Source: Pirellulales bacterium (GTDB taxonomy: Bacteria > Planctomycetota > Planctomycetia > Pirellulales > JAICIG01). From it: a stretch of DNA of 58,906 bases. Shown here one piece after another: positions 9,409 to 17,399 of the stretch. The notes beneath the pieces were generated by a model that had not been told where the DNA came from, did no database searches, and was given only the letters and a program-made list of their open reading frames with translations. The translations under genes were made by a program, and so were the position numbers. Positions within the stretch are counted from its first letter, which is position 1. Each line of letters begins with the position of its first letter. Location: the NCBI GenBank assembly GCA_025927475.1, contig JAICLL010000018.1, positions 1 to 58,906 of the forward strand. The letters are read 5' to 3'.

Positions 9409-10095
9409 TTAACTCGCCGAGTCGGAGCGAGCTACGAGTTGGTAACCTCGGCCGCGCACGGTCTGTATCAACCGATCGCCGGCCGCTTCCAGCTTGCGGC
9501 GCAGCTCCATGATGTGGACTTCAATCGTATTCGACGTCCCGTCGTAATAATCGCCCCAGACCTGCTCATAGAGGAGCGTCCGAGACAAAACCCGTTCGGG
9601 GTTCCGCAGCAAATAGAGCAGCAGGCTATATTCTTTGGCGGTCAGTTCGATGGCGCGACCAGCCCGTTTGACGCGTTGAGTGGCCAAGTCCAAAGAGAGA
9701 TCGGCGTAGTGAAGCGTCGTCCCCTCCATCGGCCCCCTCCGCCGGAGCAACGCTCGCACGCGTGCCAGCAACTCGTCGAAATCAAAAGGCTTGCACAGAT
9801 AGTCGTCGGCCCCCGCGTCCAACGCGCGTACCCGCTCGGCAACGCCGTCGCGAGCCGTAAGAAACAGCGTCGGCGTCGAGCGGCCCGCCTCGCGAAATTG
9901 GCGCAGCACGTCGTAGCCGGTGACCCCCGGCAACCACCAATCCAAGATAACCAGGTCCCATTCGCACCGCAGAAGCTCCCGCTGAGCGGTCGTGCCGTCC
10001 GGAGCCAGTTCAACCAGATAGCCTTCCTCGCGCAGCCCGCGCACCAGCGAATCGGCGATCACCGGCTCGTCTTCAGCCACTAGAATCTTATGCAC
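9409..10095 (-). CDS. OmpR/PhoB-family response regulator
   Basis: A 228-residue two-domain regulator. The receiver domain begins V-H-K-I-L-V-A-E-D-E-P with the acidic pair, the phospho-acceptor Asp in V-I-L-D-W-W-L-P-G (about residue 51), Thr in F-L-T-A-R-D and Lys in L-C-K-P-F-D. The C-terminal winged helix has the family's E-L-T-A-K-E-Y-S-L-L and V-R-G-R-G-Y-Q-L motifs. I use the GTG at 10095 because a GAGG site lies 8 bases upstream and the receiver fold begins there; the frame is open further 5' but that part only encodes a duplicated Arg-rich segment. Phosphorylated by the kinase encoded 32 bp downstream, it probably controls the efflux genes. Confidence 0.95.
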   Translation of the reverse strand: MHKILVAEDEPVIADSLVRGLREEGYLVELAPDGTTAQRELLRCEWDLVILDWWLPGVTGYDVLRQFREAGRSTPTLFLTARDGVAERVRALDAGADDYLCKPFDFDELLARVRALLRRRGPMEGTTLHYADLSLDLATQRVKRAGRAIELTAKEYSLLLYLLRNPERVLSRTLLYEQVWGDYYDGTSNTIEVHIMELRRKLEAAGDRLIQTVRGRGYQLVARSDSAS

Positions 10096-10161
10096 GCCGT
10101 GTACCTCGCTTCGGGGCACGGGCCTGCCGACTCGTCGAAACAAAAACAAGCCCAACCGACG

Positions 10162-10202
10162 TGCCACTCGCAGACGCCCGTGCGCCACTCGCAGATGCCC
10201 GT
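10162..10202 (-). promoter_or_regulatory. Two 19-bp direct repeats at 22-bp period upstream of the regulator
   Basis: GCCACTCGCAGACGCCCGT and a copy with one difference start at 10162 and 10184, 67-107 bp upstream of the regulator start. A 22-bp period is two helical turns, the geometry used by OmpR-family dimers on direct repeats, so this may be an autoregulatory site. It could equally be a simple spacer duplication. Confidence 0.3.
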
Positions 10203-10224
10203 CTCCCATTCTATTCGGAAGCGT

Positions 10225-10308
10225 TTATATCAGCAAAAGAATGAGGGCCGTCAGAATGGCGGCCAATGAAGTGGCGGCAATCAAATCGCCATAACTGACC
10301 CGCTCCAT
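10225..10308 (-). CDS. 27-residue single-pass membrane microprotein upstream of the two-component genes
   Basis: A 27-codon frame (ATG 10308-10306, TAA 10227-10225) encodes M-E-R-V-S-Y-G-D-L-I followed by an almost uninterrupted hydrophobic run to the end (A-A-T-S-L-A-A-I-L-T-A-L-I-L-L-L-I). AAGGA lies 11 bases before the ATG. The charged, short N-terminus and 17-residue hydrophobic tail fit a single transmembrane helix with its N-terminus inside. It lies 129 bp upstream of the response regulator on the same strand. Small proteins of this shape often tune sensor kinases or transporters, but no homologue is recognised and translation is inferred. Confidence 0.5.
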   Translation of the reverse strand: MERVSYGDLIAATSLAAILTALILLLI

Positions 10309-10536
10309 GTTCGCACCGTTCCTTGAGATTTCCGTGTCGCCTCAATTTTACCGATCCGCGGCTAAGTTCCGCATGACGCTCGGATAAGATCCTCCTTATT
10401 TTGGCCTACCGCGGAGCGCGCGAACCACGGGGAGGGGCGACAAAAGTTCTGTTTATGAAGATTATTTTATCTGCCTTTCCTGGTTTTTTGAATCCCGCGT
10501 GCGACAATTCATACGGGGACCATTCAGGAGACTGCC

Positions 10537-10962
10537 ATGCGTAATTCCTGTTTCTGTTTGCTCGGCGCCATGGGCCTGCTGATGTTGCCGAGAGCTTGTG
10601 TGTTGGCCCAGGTGAGCACGAACGAGGGCGGGTACGATGTCGATGAAGAGCTGCGCGATCTGAATGAGCGCATGCAAGCTCTCGAATCGCAGCAAGCGGA
10701 ACGCGTCGAACGGGAATTGTCGTCTCTGCGTGCGCAACTTCGCGAAGCCCGGCGGCTTGAACAAATTCGCGTGGCACGGCCCCATGCAGTCAAAACAGGC
10801 GAGGGTCCGCCGCAAACGACGACCGAACGCATTGCGAGCGATCCAGCGCGGCGCTATCGGTATTACCAAGGCCGGTGGTGGTACTGGCGGCCGTCAAAGG
10901 CGTGGGCGGTTTACGACCAAGACCGCTGGATCACCTATCCGGCCCGAACCGCTGGCCGCTAG
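10537..10962 (+). CDS. Small secreted coiled-coil protein with C-terminal Trp/Tyr motif
   Basis: A 141-residue exported protein. A signal peptide (M-R-N-S-C-F-C-L-L-G-A-M-G-L-L-M-L) ends near L-A-Q (residue 25). Residues about 38-80 form a strong coiled coil (E-E-L-R-D-L-N-E-R-M-Q-A-L-E). The C-terminus holds an aromatic block, Y-Y-Q-G-R-W-W-Y-W followed by W-A-V-Y-D-Q-D-R-W, a pattern I associate with short secreted planctomycete proteins of unknown role. AGGAG lies 7 bases before the ATG. It is transcribed away from the two-component locus, with 228 bp between the microprotein start and this start, so 10309-10536 should hold divergent promoters. Confidence 0.75.
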   Translation: MRNSCFCLLGAMGLLMLPRACVLAQVSTNEGGYDVDEELRDLNERMQALESQQAERVERELSSLRAQLREARRLEQIRVARPHAVKTGEGPPQTTTERIASDPARRYRYYQGRWWYWRPSKAWAVYDQDRWITYPARTAGR

Positions 10963-11015
10963 AATCGCGAATCGGTTTTGACAATCGAGATTGGTCACGG
11001 TGTCCGGAAGACCGT

Positions 11016-11116
11016 TGGTCGGGCCGAGCGCAGCGAGTCCCACCTTCTGACGGTGACTCTGCGCGGCAACGTTGATGCGGCAAATGGTGGGACTCGCTGC
11101 GCTCGGCCCACCCTAC
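11016..11116. repeat. Family A palindromic doublet (two inverted arms, 41-nt centre)
   Basis: Arms of about 30 bp, GGGCCGAGCGCAGCGAGTCC at the left and GGACTCGCTGCGCTCGGCCC-type sequence at the right, lie in opposite orientation around a 41-nt centre (11045-11085). The same arms at the same 41-nt distance occur at 46278-46379, and a single right arm at 44519-44549. This is a REP-doublet/MITE-like dispersed element. It occupies the gap between the secreted protein gene and the end of the large kinase gene and could fold into a large hairpin that ends both converging transcripts. Confidence 0.8.
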
Positions 11117-11177
11117 CACGCGGCAAAACGCCAAGCGAGTGCCGGTTTTGAATGTCCAAATCCGATCAGAGACGGCA

Positions 11178-13634
11178 TTATCCCGCTGTGGGGCCGAAAG
11201 CGGCAATGGCGCGACCGGTGTTCGCGCGCGACGATTTAGCCATCAGCGCTGGCCGCTCTCCGCCTGGTTCGGGCAATTCCCGCGAAGCCTCACCGAGCGG
11301 CATACCGACGATGAATTCGCTACCCCGTCCGGCGCCGGCGCTATGGGCCGTCACGGTTCCGCCGTGTAACTCGACCAGACTCTTGACCAACGACAGCCCA
11401 ATGCCGAGGCCCCCTTGCGAACGCTCCAGGGCGGGTGCTGCCTGAGAGAACAACTCGAAGACGTGAGGCAAATGATCGGCGGAAATGCCGATGCCGGTGT
11501 CGCGCACCGAAATGCTGACGCGGTCTGGCTGCCGCGCGACGGTCAACCAGATATGGCCGTCTTTCTCGGTGTACTTGGCGGCGTTGGTCAACAGGTTGGC
11601 GATCACTTGCGAGAGGCGGATGGAATCGGCCTCGAGCACGATCGGCTCGGGCGGCGCCACGATTGTCAGCTCATGAGCCGATGCCTCGATGAGCGGCCGG
11701 GCGAGTTCGACGGCGCTTTGCAGCACCGCCGCGAGATCCAGCCGCTCTTTGCGCAGCAACAGCTTACCGCGCGTGATGCGCGAGACTTCGAGCAAGTCGT
11801 CGATGAGCCGCACCATGTGTCGGACTTGCCGCTCCATGAGGCGGCGAGCCTCATCACGCAGCGCGGTATCGCCCTCCGACAGCTTCATCAATTCCAGTGC
11901 GTTGCATAGCGGGGCCAGCGGGTTTCGTAACTCGTGGGCCAACGTGGCCAAGAATTCGTCCTTGCGGCGGTCGGCCGCGCGCAGCGCGGCTTCCGATGCG
12001 GCGATCACCTGCCGCGCCTGGATGGCGTCTTCCGTCAGGCTGATGGCGGCGCGGCGTTGATCAGCCGCGCCCAACGTCTCGACCGCCTGGTACGCCGCCG
12101 AGGCAAAATGGCCCAGGCTTTCCAACAGGCGCAGATCTTCGGCGTCGAAGCGGCGGTGGCCGTCGTGAACAATGGCCCAAATCGTACCTACCGGTTTGCC
12201 GTCGACGTAAAAAGGAACCAGCAGCCCTTCGTCGGCCAACGGCGTGGCTTCCGACAAATAGGGATAACGCCGTTCCCAGTGCGTGAATAACATCGGCGTG
12301 CAGCGGTTGAGCACGTCGCCGCAGGGCCCGAAATCGCGGGGCGTGCCCCCGCCTTGGTGCGGCGCCCAGGCGCCGGCGATGGCTGCCCAATAAAACCGTG
12401 TGCCGTCGCGCGTCAGCAGGCTTAAGCCGGCGGAACCGGATTGCAGCACCTCCACCATGGTGTCGGCCAGAGTTTGTAGAATCGTGCGCGGCGAATCGGC
12501 CAACGCCTGCACCAGGGCCTGCAGCGCCTGCGTCTCGCTCTCGAAATCGGGCGGACGCGTGGGACGCCGCTTCAATTCTTCCATGCACAGCACCGACTCC
12601 AGCGGCGCGTCGCCGTCGCCCTCTTCACCAGGCAGGCGAGAGCTGGCGGCCGGCTCGGTCGCATCCGGCTCTTCGGCATCGGCCTCGCCGTCCAGCGCGT
12701 GCCGCGGGCCTTCGCCCAGCCGCTCGTGAAGCGCGCTGACCTCTTGCTTCAACTCGATAACGCGCAGTTCGCGGTTCACCGCCAGGCGATTGAAATGGGC
12801 CAGCTCTGCGACGCGGGCTTGCAGTTCGGCGTGCGCGTGCCGCAGCGCCTCTTCGCCCCGGCGACGGTCGGTAAGATCGCGGGTGATTTTGGCAAAGCCC
12901 GACACTTCGCCCTCGGCATTGTGCAGCGCGGTGATCACCACGCTGGCCCAAAATCGAGATCCGTCCTTGCGTAACCGCCAGTCCTCATCTTCCCACTGGC
13001 CGTTGGCGGCGGCGGCTCTTAATGCCCGCACCGGCAAGCCTTCGCGAACGGCGTCTTCGGTGTAAAAACACGAAAAGTGCTGGCCGATGATTTCTTCCGC
13101 CTGGTAGCCTTTGATCCGTTGGGCGCTCGGGTTCCAACTGACGATGCGGCCTTGCCGGTCGAGCATGAAGATGGCGTAATCGCGGACTTCTTCCGTCAAC
13201 CGGCGAAGTCCTTCTTCCGCCTCTCGGCGTGCCGCCATTTCGCGCTCGAGTTGCGTCTGCTTCTTGAGGGCGTGCGACCGGCTGTCGGCGGACCGGCGTT
13301 GCGAGCGCCGCATCGCCTCGCCAAAGCCGACAATAATGAGGCAGGCCAAGAGATAAAGCAGCAACACGACGATGTCGCGTACATCGGCAAAGCCCAGCGA
13401 GCCGCGCGGTTGAATAAACAAGTAGCGGCCGACGAAATAGCCCAGCGCCACGGCGACCAGCGCGGGGCGAGCTCCGCCCCACCCTGCGGCCAGCGCCACC
13501 GCCGCGTAGAGCGTTGCCAGGGGCAGGAGATCACCCAGCAGTGGATCGAGCAGCCAGCGCATGAACACCGCCGCCGCCGTCGCCACGACGGCAACGAGGT
13601 ACGCCATGGCCCAGGACCGAGCGCTCTTGCGCAC
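11178..13634 (-). CDS. Large orphan hybrid-input histidine kinase (DUF4118-like membrane, PAS, GAF, HisKA, HATPase)
   Basis: An 818-residue kinase. Residues about 8-105 form four closely spaced helices like the KdpD/DUF4118 membrane module. Then come a coiled coil (110-145), a PAS domain (about 145-265, with S-W-N-P-S-A-Q-R-I-K-G-Y), a second coiled coil, a GAF domain (about 365-510), H-box L-A-H-E-L-R-N-P-L-A, N-box N-L-L-T-N-A-A-K-Y and G boxes D-T-G-I-G-I and G-L-G-I-G-L-S-L-V. The GTG at 13634 is chosen because AAGGAG lies 6 bases upstream and the first helix follows at once; a TTG at 13679 is in frame. No receiver domain or response regulator is adjacent, so its partner is elsewhere. Confidence 0.93.
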   Translation of the reverse strand: MRKSARSWAMAYLVAVVATAAAVFMRWLLDPLLGDLLPLATLYAAVALAAGWGGARPALVAVALGYFVGRYLFIQPRGSLGFADVRDIVVLLLYLLACLIIVGFGEAMRRSQRRSADSRSHALKKQTQLEREMAARREAEEGLRRLTEEVRDYAIFMLDRQGRIVSWNPSAQRIKGYQAEEIIGQHFSCFYTEDAVREGLPVRALRAAAANGQWEDEDWRLRKDGSRFWASVVITALHNAEGEVSGFAKITRDLTDRRRGEEALRHAHAELQARVAELAHFNRLAVNRELRVIELKQEVSALHERLGEGPRHALDGEADAEEPDATEPAASSRLPGEEGDGDAPLESVLCMEELKRRPTRPPDFESETQALQALVQALADSPRTILQTLADTMVEVLQSGSAGLSLLTRDGTRFYWAAIAGAWAPHQGGGTPRDFGPCGDVLNRCTPMLFTHWERRYPYLSEATPLADEGLLVPFYVDGKPVGTIWAIVHDGHRRFDAEDLRLLESLGHFASAAYQAVETLGAADQRRAAISLTEDAIQARQVIAASEAALRAADRRKDEFLATLAHELRNPLAPLCNALELMKLSEGDTALRDEARRLMERQVRHMVRLIDDLLEVSRITRGKLLLRKERLDLAAVLQSAVELARPLIEASAHELTIVAPPEPIVLEADSIRLSQVIANLLTNAAKYTEKDGHIWLTVARQPDRVSISVRDTGIGISADHLPHVFELFSQAAPALERSQGGLGIGLSLVKSLVELHGGTVTAHSAGAGRGSEFIVGMPLGEASRELPEPGGERPALMAKSSRANTGRAIAAFGPTAG

Positions 13635-13809
13635 GCAAAGCTCCTTCCACCGGCGGCTCCGCCTTCTGCGGGCCGCCAAACCTCACGGGATATTCTAACG
13701 CGGGCGCTGGCCGATAGAAAGAAGCAGGGTTGTGCGGATTGCAAGAGACTCTTGGCGAGCACCTTGCCAACTTTCAGGGCGATCCGTGGGCAGGTCCGGC
13801 GGAGGCGCC

Positions 13810-13829
13810 GCTTTCGCAGAGCGAAAAGC
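13810..13829 (-). terminator. Hairpin after the OsmC-like gene (family F arm)
   Basis: GCTTTCGC-AGA-GCGAAAAGC lies directly after the stop codon of the OsmC-like gene (minus strand). It is a likely 3' hairpin. The core (TTTCGC-GAGCGAAA) matches the long inverted repeat at 58859-58906, so it also belongs to a dispersed repeat family. The remaining gap up to the kinase start (13635-13809) shows no gene. Confidence 0.45.
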
Positions 13830-13831
13830 CA

Positions 13832-14251
13832 CTATGAGGACCTCGCCGCCCAATGAAACGTGATCGGCGTTTCGATCTCGGGGTGGAGGCTTTTATGCAC
13901 CGGGCAGGTGTGCGCGGCGTTTTCCAAGAGCGAACGCTGCTCGGCGGTGACCGTCTGCGGAACGCGAATTTCGACCGTCAGGCGACCGATGCGGCGGGCC
14001 GGAGAAGTCACCATTTCTTTGCCGACGGTGACGGTCGTGCCTTCCAGGTCGATGCCGTGGCGCTGGGCGACAATGCCCATGATCGTGAGCATGCACGAGC
14101 CCAAGGCGGTGGCCACCAGGTCGGTGGGCGAGAACGATTCGCCCTGGCCCATGTTGTCTTTGGGGGCGTCGGTCGAGAGCATCGTGCCCGACGGTCTGTG
14201 GACGGCCCGGCATCTCAGCCGGCCCTCGTAAGCGATCTCAATTTGAACCAT
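13832..14251 (-). CDS. OsmC/Ohr-family peroxide or redox-stress protein
   Basis: A 139-residue OsmC-like protein, the normal family length. Family features are G-E-S-F-S-P-T-D-L-V-A-T-A-L-G-S-C-M-L-T (first reactive Cys) and the later A-H-T-C-P-V-H-K-S-L (second Cys), the pair that reduces organic hydroperoxides in this family. I start at the ATG at 14251 (M-V-Q-I-E-I-A-Y-E-G), where homologues begin. The frame is open upstream to 14350, but that part is encoded by a dispersed repeat (14343-14412) and is not expected to be translated. It probably works in the cytoplasm as a thiol peroxidase; the physiological substrate is not visible. Confidence 0.88.
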   Translation of the reverse strand: MVQIEIAYEGRLRCRAVHRPSGTMLSTDAPKDNMGQGESFSPTDLVATALGSCMLTIMGIVAQRHGIDLEGTTVTVGKEMVTSPARRIGRLTVEIRVPQTVTAEQRSLLENAAHTCPVHKSLHPEIETPITFHWAARSS

Positions 14252-14342
14252 CACTTGATTTTGACCGTCTCGCGCCGGCAAAACAAGCCCGCACGGCCGC
14301 CGGTGGTGGCCCCGTTTGATGGTGTAATCGGCACGAATCAAC

Positions 14343-14412
14343 TGGGGCATCGCTTAGACGCTGCCCCAGCCACCGGAGCATGTGCCGAACTTATCGGTCA
14401 AAACCGATCAGA
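14343..14412 (-). repeat. ~69-bp B/C repeat, inverted copy left of the sulfotransferase gene
   Basis: Read on the minus strand this holds TCTGATCGGTTTTGAC, a linker with AAGTTCGGCA, then CCGGTGGCTGGGGCAG and CTAAGCGATGCCCC. The copy at 15730-15802 on the other strand matches at all but 7 of 69 positions by hand alignment. The inner part (GGGGCA...TGCCCC) is itself a hairpin and is the family B repeat found alone at 32523, 36674 and 44451. Confidence 0.85.
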
Positions 14413-14539
14413 GGCCAGCCGTTGCGGGTTTCCGGAGACAACTTGCTCATCGCTCGGGGCGCCAACCGCCTTTTCCTAGCTTACCCGCCGGGCTACCATA
14501 GGGGGTCTTTGCGGATCTTTCGGTTCGTTGGTGGCGAGC

Positions 14540-15697
14540 ATGGTTGGCAGCGCAGGCCCGCGCAAGGGCGGAAAAAAATCGGCTTCCCAAACGCGCGAGT
14601 GGGCGCCGCGCTTTTGGACCGGCATGGACTTTTTCGCCTGGTGGCGGCTACTGTGGCGCAATGGCTTCCGCGTGCACTGGCGGCTGTGGCATCACGCCCT
14701 CTTCATTACGCTCATCAGTATCTTTCACACGGTCTATCGCTGGTGGCAATGGCCGTGGGTCGGCTGGCGCGCCAACCGCACGCAGATCGAGCACGACCCG
14801 ATCTTTGTGATCGGGCATTGGCGGGCCGGCACCACCTTGTTGCACGAGTTGATGGTGCTCGACGAGCGGCATACCTCGCCCACGACCTACGAATGCCTGG
14901 TGCCCAATCACTTTCTGTTCAGCGAAGATTTCAGCCGGCGTTGGCTCAACTTTCTGCTGCCCGCTCACCGCCCGATGGACAACATGCCGGCCGGCTGGGA
15001 TCGCCCGCAAGAAGAAGAGTTTGCGCTGGCCAATCTTGGCCTGCCGTCGCCCTATTTGACGATCGCCTTTCCCAACAACGGCCCGAAAGACGAGGCGTAT
15101 CTGACGCTGGAAGGGCTGAGCACGCAAGAGGTCGAACGTTGGAAACGGGGCCTGATGCAGTTCTTGCGGCAGATCACCTATCGGCGTCCCAAGCGGATTG
15201 TGCTGAAAAGTCCTCCGCACACCTGCCGCATCAAGACGCTGCTGGAGATGTTTCCCGGCGCACGGTTTGTTCATATCGTGCGCGATCCGTATGTGCTCTT
15301 CGCCTCGACGGCGAACCTGTGGAAGACGCTCTATCGCAAACACGGCATGCAGCAGCCGACGTACGAAGGGGTCGAGGAATATGTCTTCCGCACCTTCGAG
15401 CGGATGTACGAGCGGTTTGAGGCCGATCGCGAGTTGATTGCCCCGGACCGCTTTTGCGAGGTGCACTACGAAGAGTTGGTGCGCGATCCGGCCGGTGCCT
15501 TGCGCACGATCTACGAAAAGCTGGGGCTGGACGAATTCGACAAGGTGCTGCCCGCCGTCGAGAAATACATCGCAGCCGCCGAAGGTTACCGGACGAACCG
15601 GTACGAGCTTTCGCCGGAGCTGCGCGACGAGGTGACCCGACGCTGGGCGGGTTTTATCCGGCAATACGGCTATTCGACCGAGGACGCACGGGTGTGA
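14540..15697 (+). CDS. Sulfotransferase (PAPS-dependent)
   Basis: A 385-residue sulfotransferase-family protein. The 5'-phosphosulfate loop is G-H-W-R-A-G-T-T-L-L-H-E (about residues 95-106) and the 3'-phosphate-binding motif is H-I-V-R-D-P-Y near residue 250, so PAPS binding looks intact. An N-terminal hydrophobic stretch (residues about 50-72, L-F-I-T-L-I-S-I-F-H-T-V-Y) suggests membrane association. It would sulfate a carbohydrate, peptide or lipid acceptor. The start is uncertain: ATG 14540 is used, with TTG 14528 and GTG 14531 in frame upstream. The gene is bracketed by inverted copies of a ~69-bp repeat. A secreted sulfatase is encoded 2 kb downstream. Confidence 0.93.
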   Translation: MVGSAGPRKGGKKSASQTREWAPRFWTGMDFFAWWRLLWRNGFRVHWRLWHHALFITLISIFHTVYRWWQWPWVGWRANRTQIEHDPIFVIGHWRAGTTLLHELMVLDERHTSPTTYECLVPNHFLFSEDFSRRWLNFLLPAHRPMDNMPAGWDRPQEEEFALANLGLPSPYLTIAFPNNGPKDEAYLTLEGLSTQEVERWKRGLMQFLRQITYRRPKRIVLKSPPHTCRIKTLLEMFPGARFVHIVRDPYVLFASTANLWKTLYRKHGMQQPTYEGVEEYVFRTFERMYERFEADRELIAPDRFCEVHYEELVRDPAGALRTIYEKLGLDEFDKVLPAVEKYIAAAEGYRTNRYELSPELRDEVTRRWAGFIRQYGYSTEDARV

Positions 15698-15729
15698 GCC
15701 AGCCAAACGCGGTAGATCTCGCATTCAAC

Positions 15730-15848
15730 GTCTGATCGGTTTTGACAGACAAGTTCGGCAAGTGCCCCGGTGGCTGGGGCAGAGCCTAAGCGATGCCCCG
15801 GCTGGTCCGATTTCCGGGGCATCGGTAAGCCTCTGCCCCAGCCACCAG
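15730..15848 (+). repeat. B/C repeat plus inverted B arm, right of the sulfotransferase gene
   Basis: A full C+B repeat (15730-15802) is followed after about 11 nt by an inverted B arm (15814-15848), giving a strong hairpin: CCGGTGGCTGGGGCAG against CTGCCCCAGCCACC. It fills most of the 289-bp gap 15698-15986. The rest of the gap contains a further short fragment (ACCGATCAG near 15948) of the C motif and no gene. Confidence 0.85.
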
Positions 15849-15986
15849 CCAGGGGCGGCGCGACGTCGAATCGCAGATCGCGGAACGGCACGGAGTCCGT
15901 TCCCTACAGACGTCGAACGCATGATCTGCCGATTTCGAATGCCAACACCGATCAGGTATCGACGACGGGAGCCGCTCTAGGAGCGA

Positions 15987-17363
15987 ATGGGGCCGATCGG
16001 TAGAATCGCCCGCCGTTGCGGTTCATCGTTTCCTACCGTCGGGCCTGCTGCCGTGCGTCGAGTTCATCTACATCAATCGGTCCGCCGCCGGCTTTGCCGG
16101 GCGATTTTCTGCATTGCTTGTTTGCTGCCGACGACTTCGCTGCTGGCCTGGACCATCTCGCACAAGCTGCCCAGCCACGTCGCGCGGTGCGAGGCGCGTG
16201 CCCGCGAGCTGCTGGGCTTGGAGACTCGCATTGGGCGCGTGCGATATCCGCAGCCGGGCGTCTGTCTCTGCGAAAACATCGAATTGACCGACCCGGAAAC
16301 GCGCCAGCGCGTCCTGCAATGCCGCTGGCTGGAGCTAGGCCGATCGGGACCGGTGTTGGTGCTGCGTCCGGCGACCGTCGAGATTGATGCGTCGCAGGCC
16401 GGCAGGTTGGTGCGGCTGCTGATGCGCCGCTTGCAACGCGAGCTACCCGTGGCCCCGGCCACGGTGCGCGTCTTGCCGAGCAGCGTGACGTTGCGCGGGG
16501 CGCACGACGAGCAGACCTACGACGACGTCGAATGCCTGATCGAATCGACCGAGACGGGCGACACGGCGACCATGCGGTTTCGTTTGGCGGGCGGCGAAAA
16601 GAACGAATCGGCCAGCGTGGCCATTCGCCGGCGGCACGCCCGGCAAGCCGGCACCCGGGTGTCGCTCGATACGGCGGGGGCTGCGCTGCCGGTTTCGATG
16701 TTTGCCCCCTGGGTCGATTGCCCCAGTCTGCTGGGGCGCGAGGCGCGGTTCCGCGGCTCGCTGTGGATTGATGCCGACGAGCGAGGCTGGCGCGGCGACC
16801 TCACTGGCGTGCTTACCGAGGTCGATCTCGAATCGCTGGTCGCCGCGCGTTTTCCGCACGTGCTGACCGGCCGCGCGACGCTTGAAATCGATCGCGCCCG
16901 CATCGAGCAGGGGCGGCTGGTCGAAGCCGCCGGATTGTTGCGAGCCGAACGCGGGGTGATCGGCCGCTCGCTCTTGCTCTCGGTGAGCGAAGCGCTCCAT
17001 TGCCGCCTGGCACGTGAATCGATCGAAGCGGCGCGAACCGGCAATCTCAACTATGAGCAACTCTTCGTGCGGTTTGTGCTGGATGCGCAGGGGCTGCGGT
17101 TGACGGGTTCATCCGCGGAATCTCGTCGTGGATTGCTGTTGATCGACGAGCGTCAAAAGCCGCTGCTCGCAGAACCTCTTGAGCAACCGGCGCCCTTGGT
17201 GGCTTTGGTTCGCGCGTTAGTGCCGCCGAGTCGAACTCACGTGCCGGCCACCAAGGAAACGGCGGCGTTGGTGCCCTGGCTGCCTTTACCGCCGGTGGTT
17301 CCGCCCCCGGCGGCCGACGGTTCGCCACCCCGTCCCGCGGCGCGCGTCCGGCTGGGAAAATAG
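15987..17363 (+). CDS. Membrane-anchored protein of unknown function, AsmA-like
   Basis: A 458-residue protein with one N-terminal membrane helix (residues about 38-56, A-I-F-C-I-A-C-L-L-P-T-T-S-L-L-A-W) after a basic leader. The rest would be outside the cytoplasm. It shows beta-rich segments of the type R-I-G-R-V-R-Y-P-Q-P-G-V and a Pro-rich tail. The arrangement resembles AsmA-like proteins that act in envelope lipid or polysaccharide handling, but the match is general and I do not claim the family. The start is uncertain: the ATG at 15987 gives a long basic leader, and a GTG at 16053 is possible. Confidence 0.7.
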   Translation: MGPIGRIARRCGSSFPTVGPAAVRRVHLHQSVRRRLCRAIFCIACLLPTTSLLAWTISHKLPSHVARCEARARELLGLETRIGRVRYPQPGVCLCENIELTDPETRQRVLQCRWLELGRSGPVLVLRPATVEIDASQAGRLVRLLMRRLQRELPVAPATVRVLPSSVTLRGAHDEQTYDDVECLIESTETGDTATMRFRLAGGEKNESASVAIRRRHARQAGTRVSLDTAGAALPVSMFAPWVDCPSLLGREARFRGSLWIDADERGWRGDLTGVLTEVDLESLVAARFPHVLTGRATLEIDRARIEQGRLVEAAGLLRAERGVIGRSLLLSVSEALHCRLARESIEAARTGNLNYEQLFVRFVLDAQGLRLTGSSAESRRGLLLIDERQKPLLAEPLEQPAPLVALVRALVPPSRTHVPATKETAALVPWLPLPPVVPPPAADGSPPRPAARVRLGK

Positions 17364-17399
17364 CAAGTGATGCCGCTTTCCGCCGATCCGTGGACTTAG

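Noticed and set aside
14252-14350. N-terminal extension of the OsmC-like protein up to 14350
   Set aside because: The extra residues lie partly in a dispersed repeat and OsmC homologues begin at M-V-Q-I-E-I; a 139-residue protein is the family norm.
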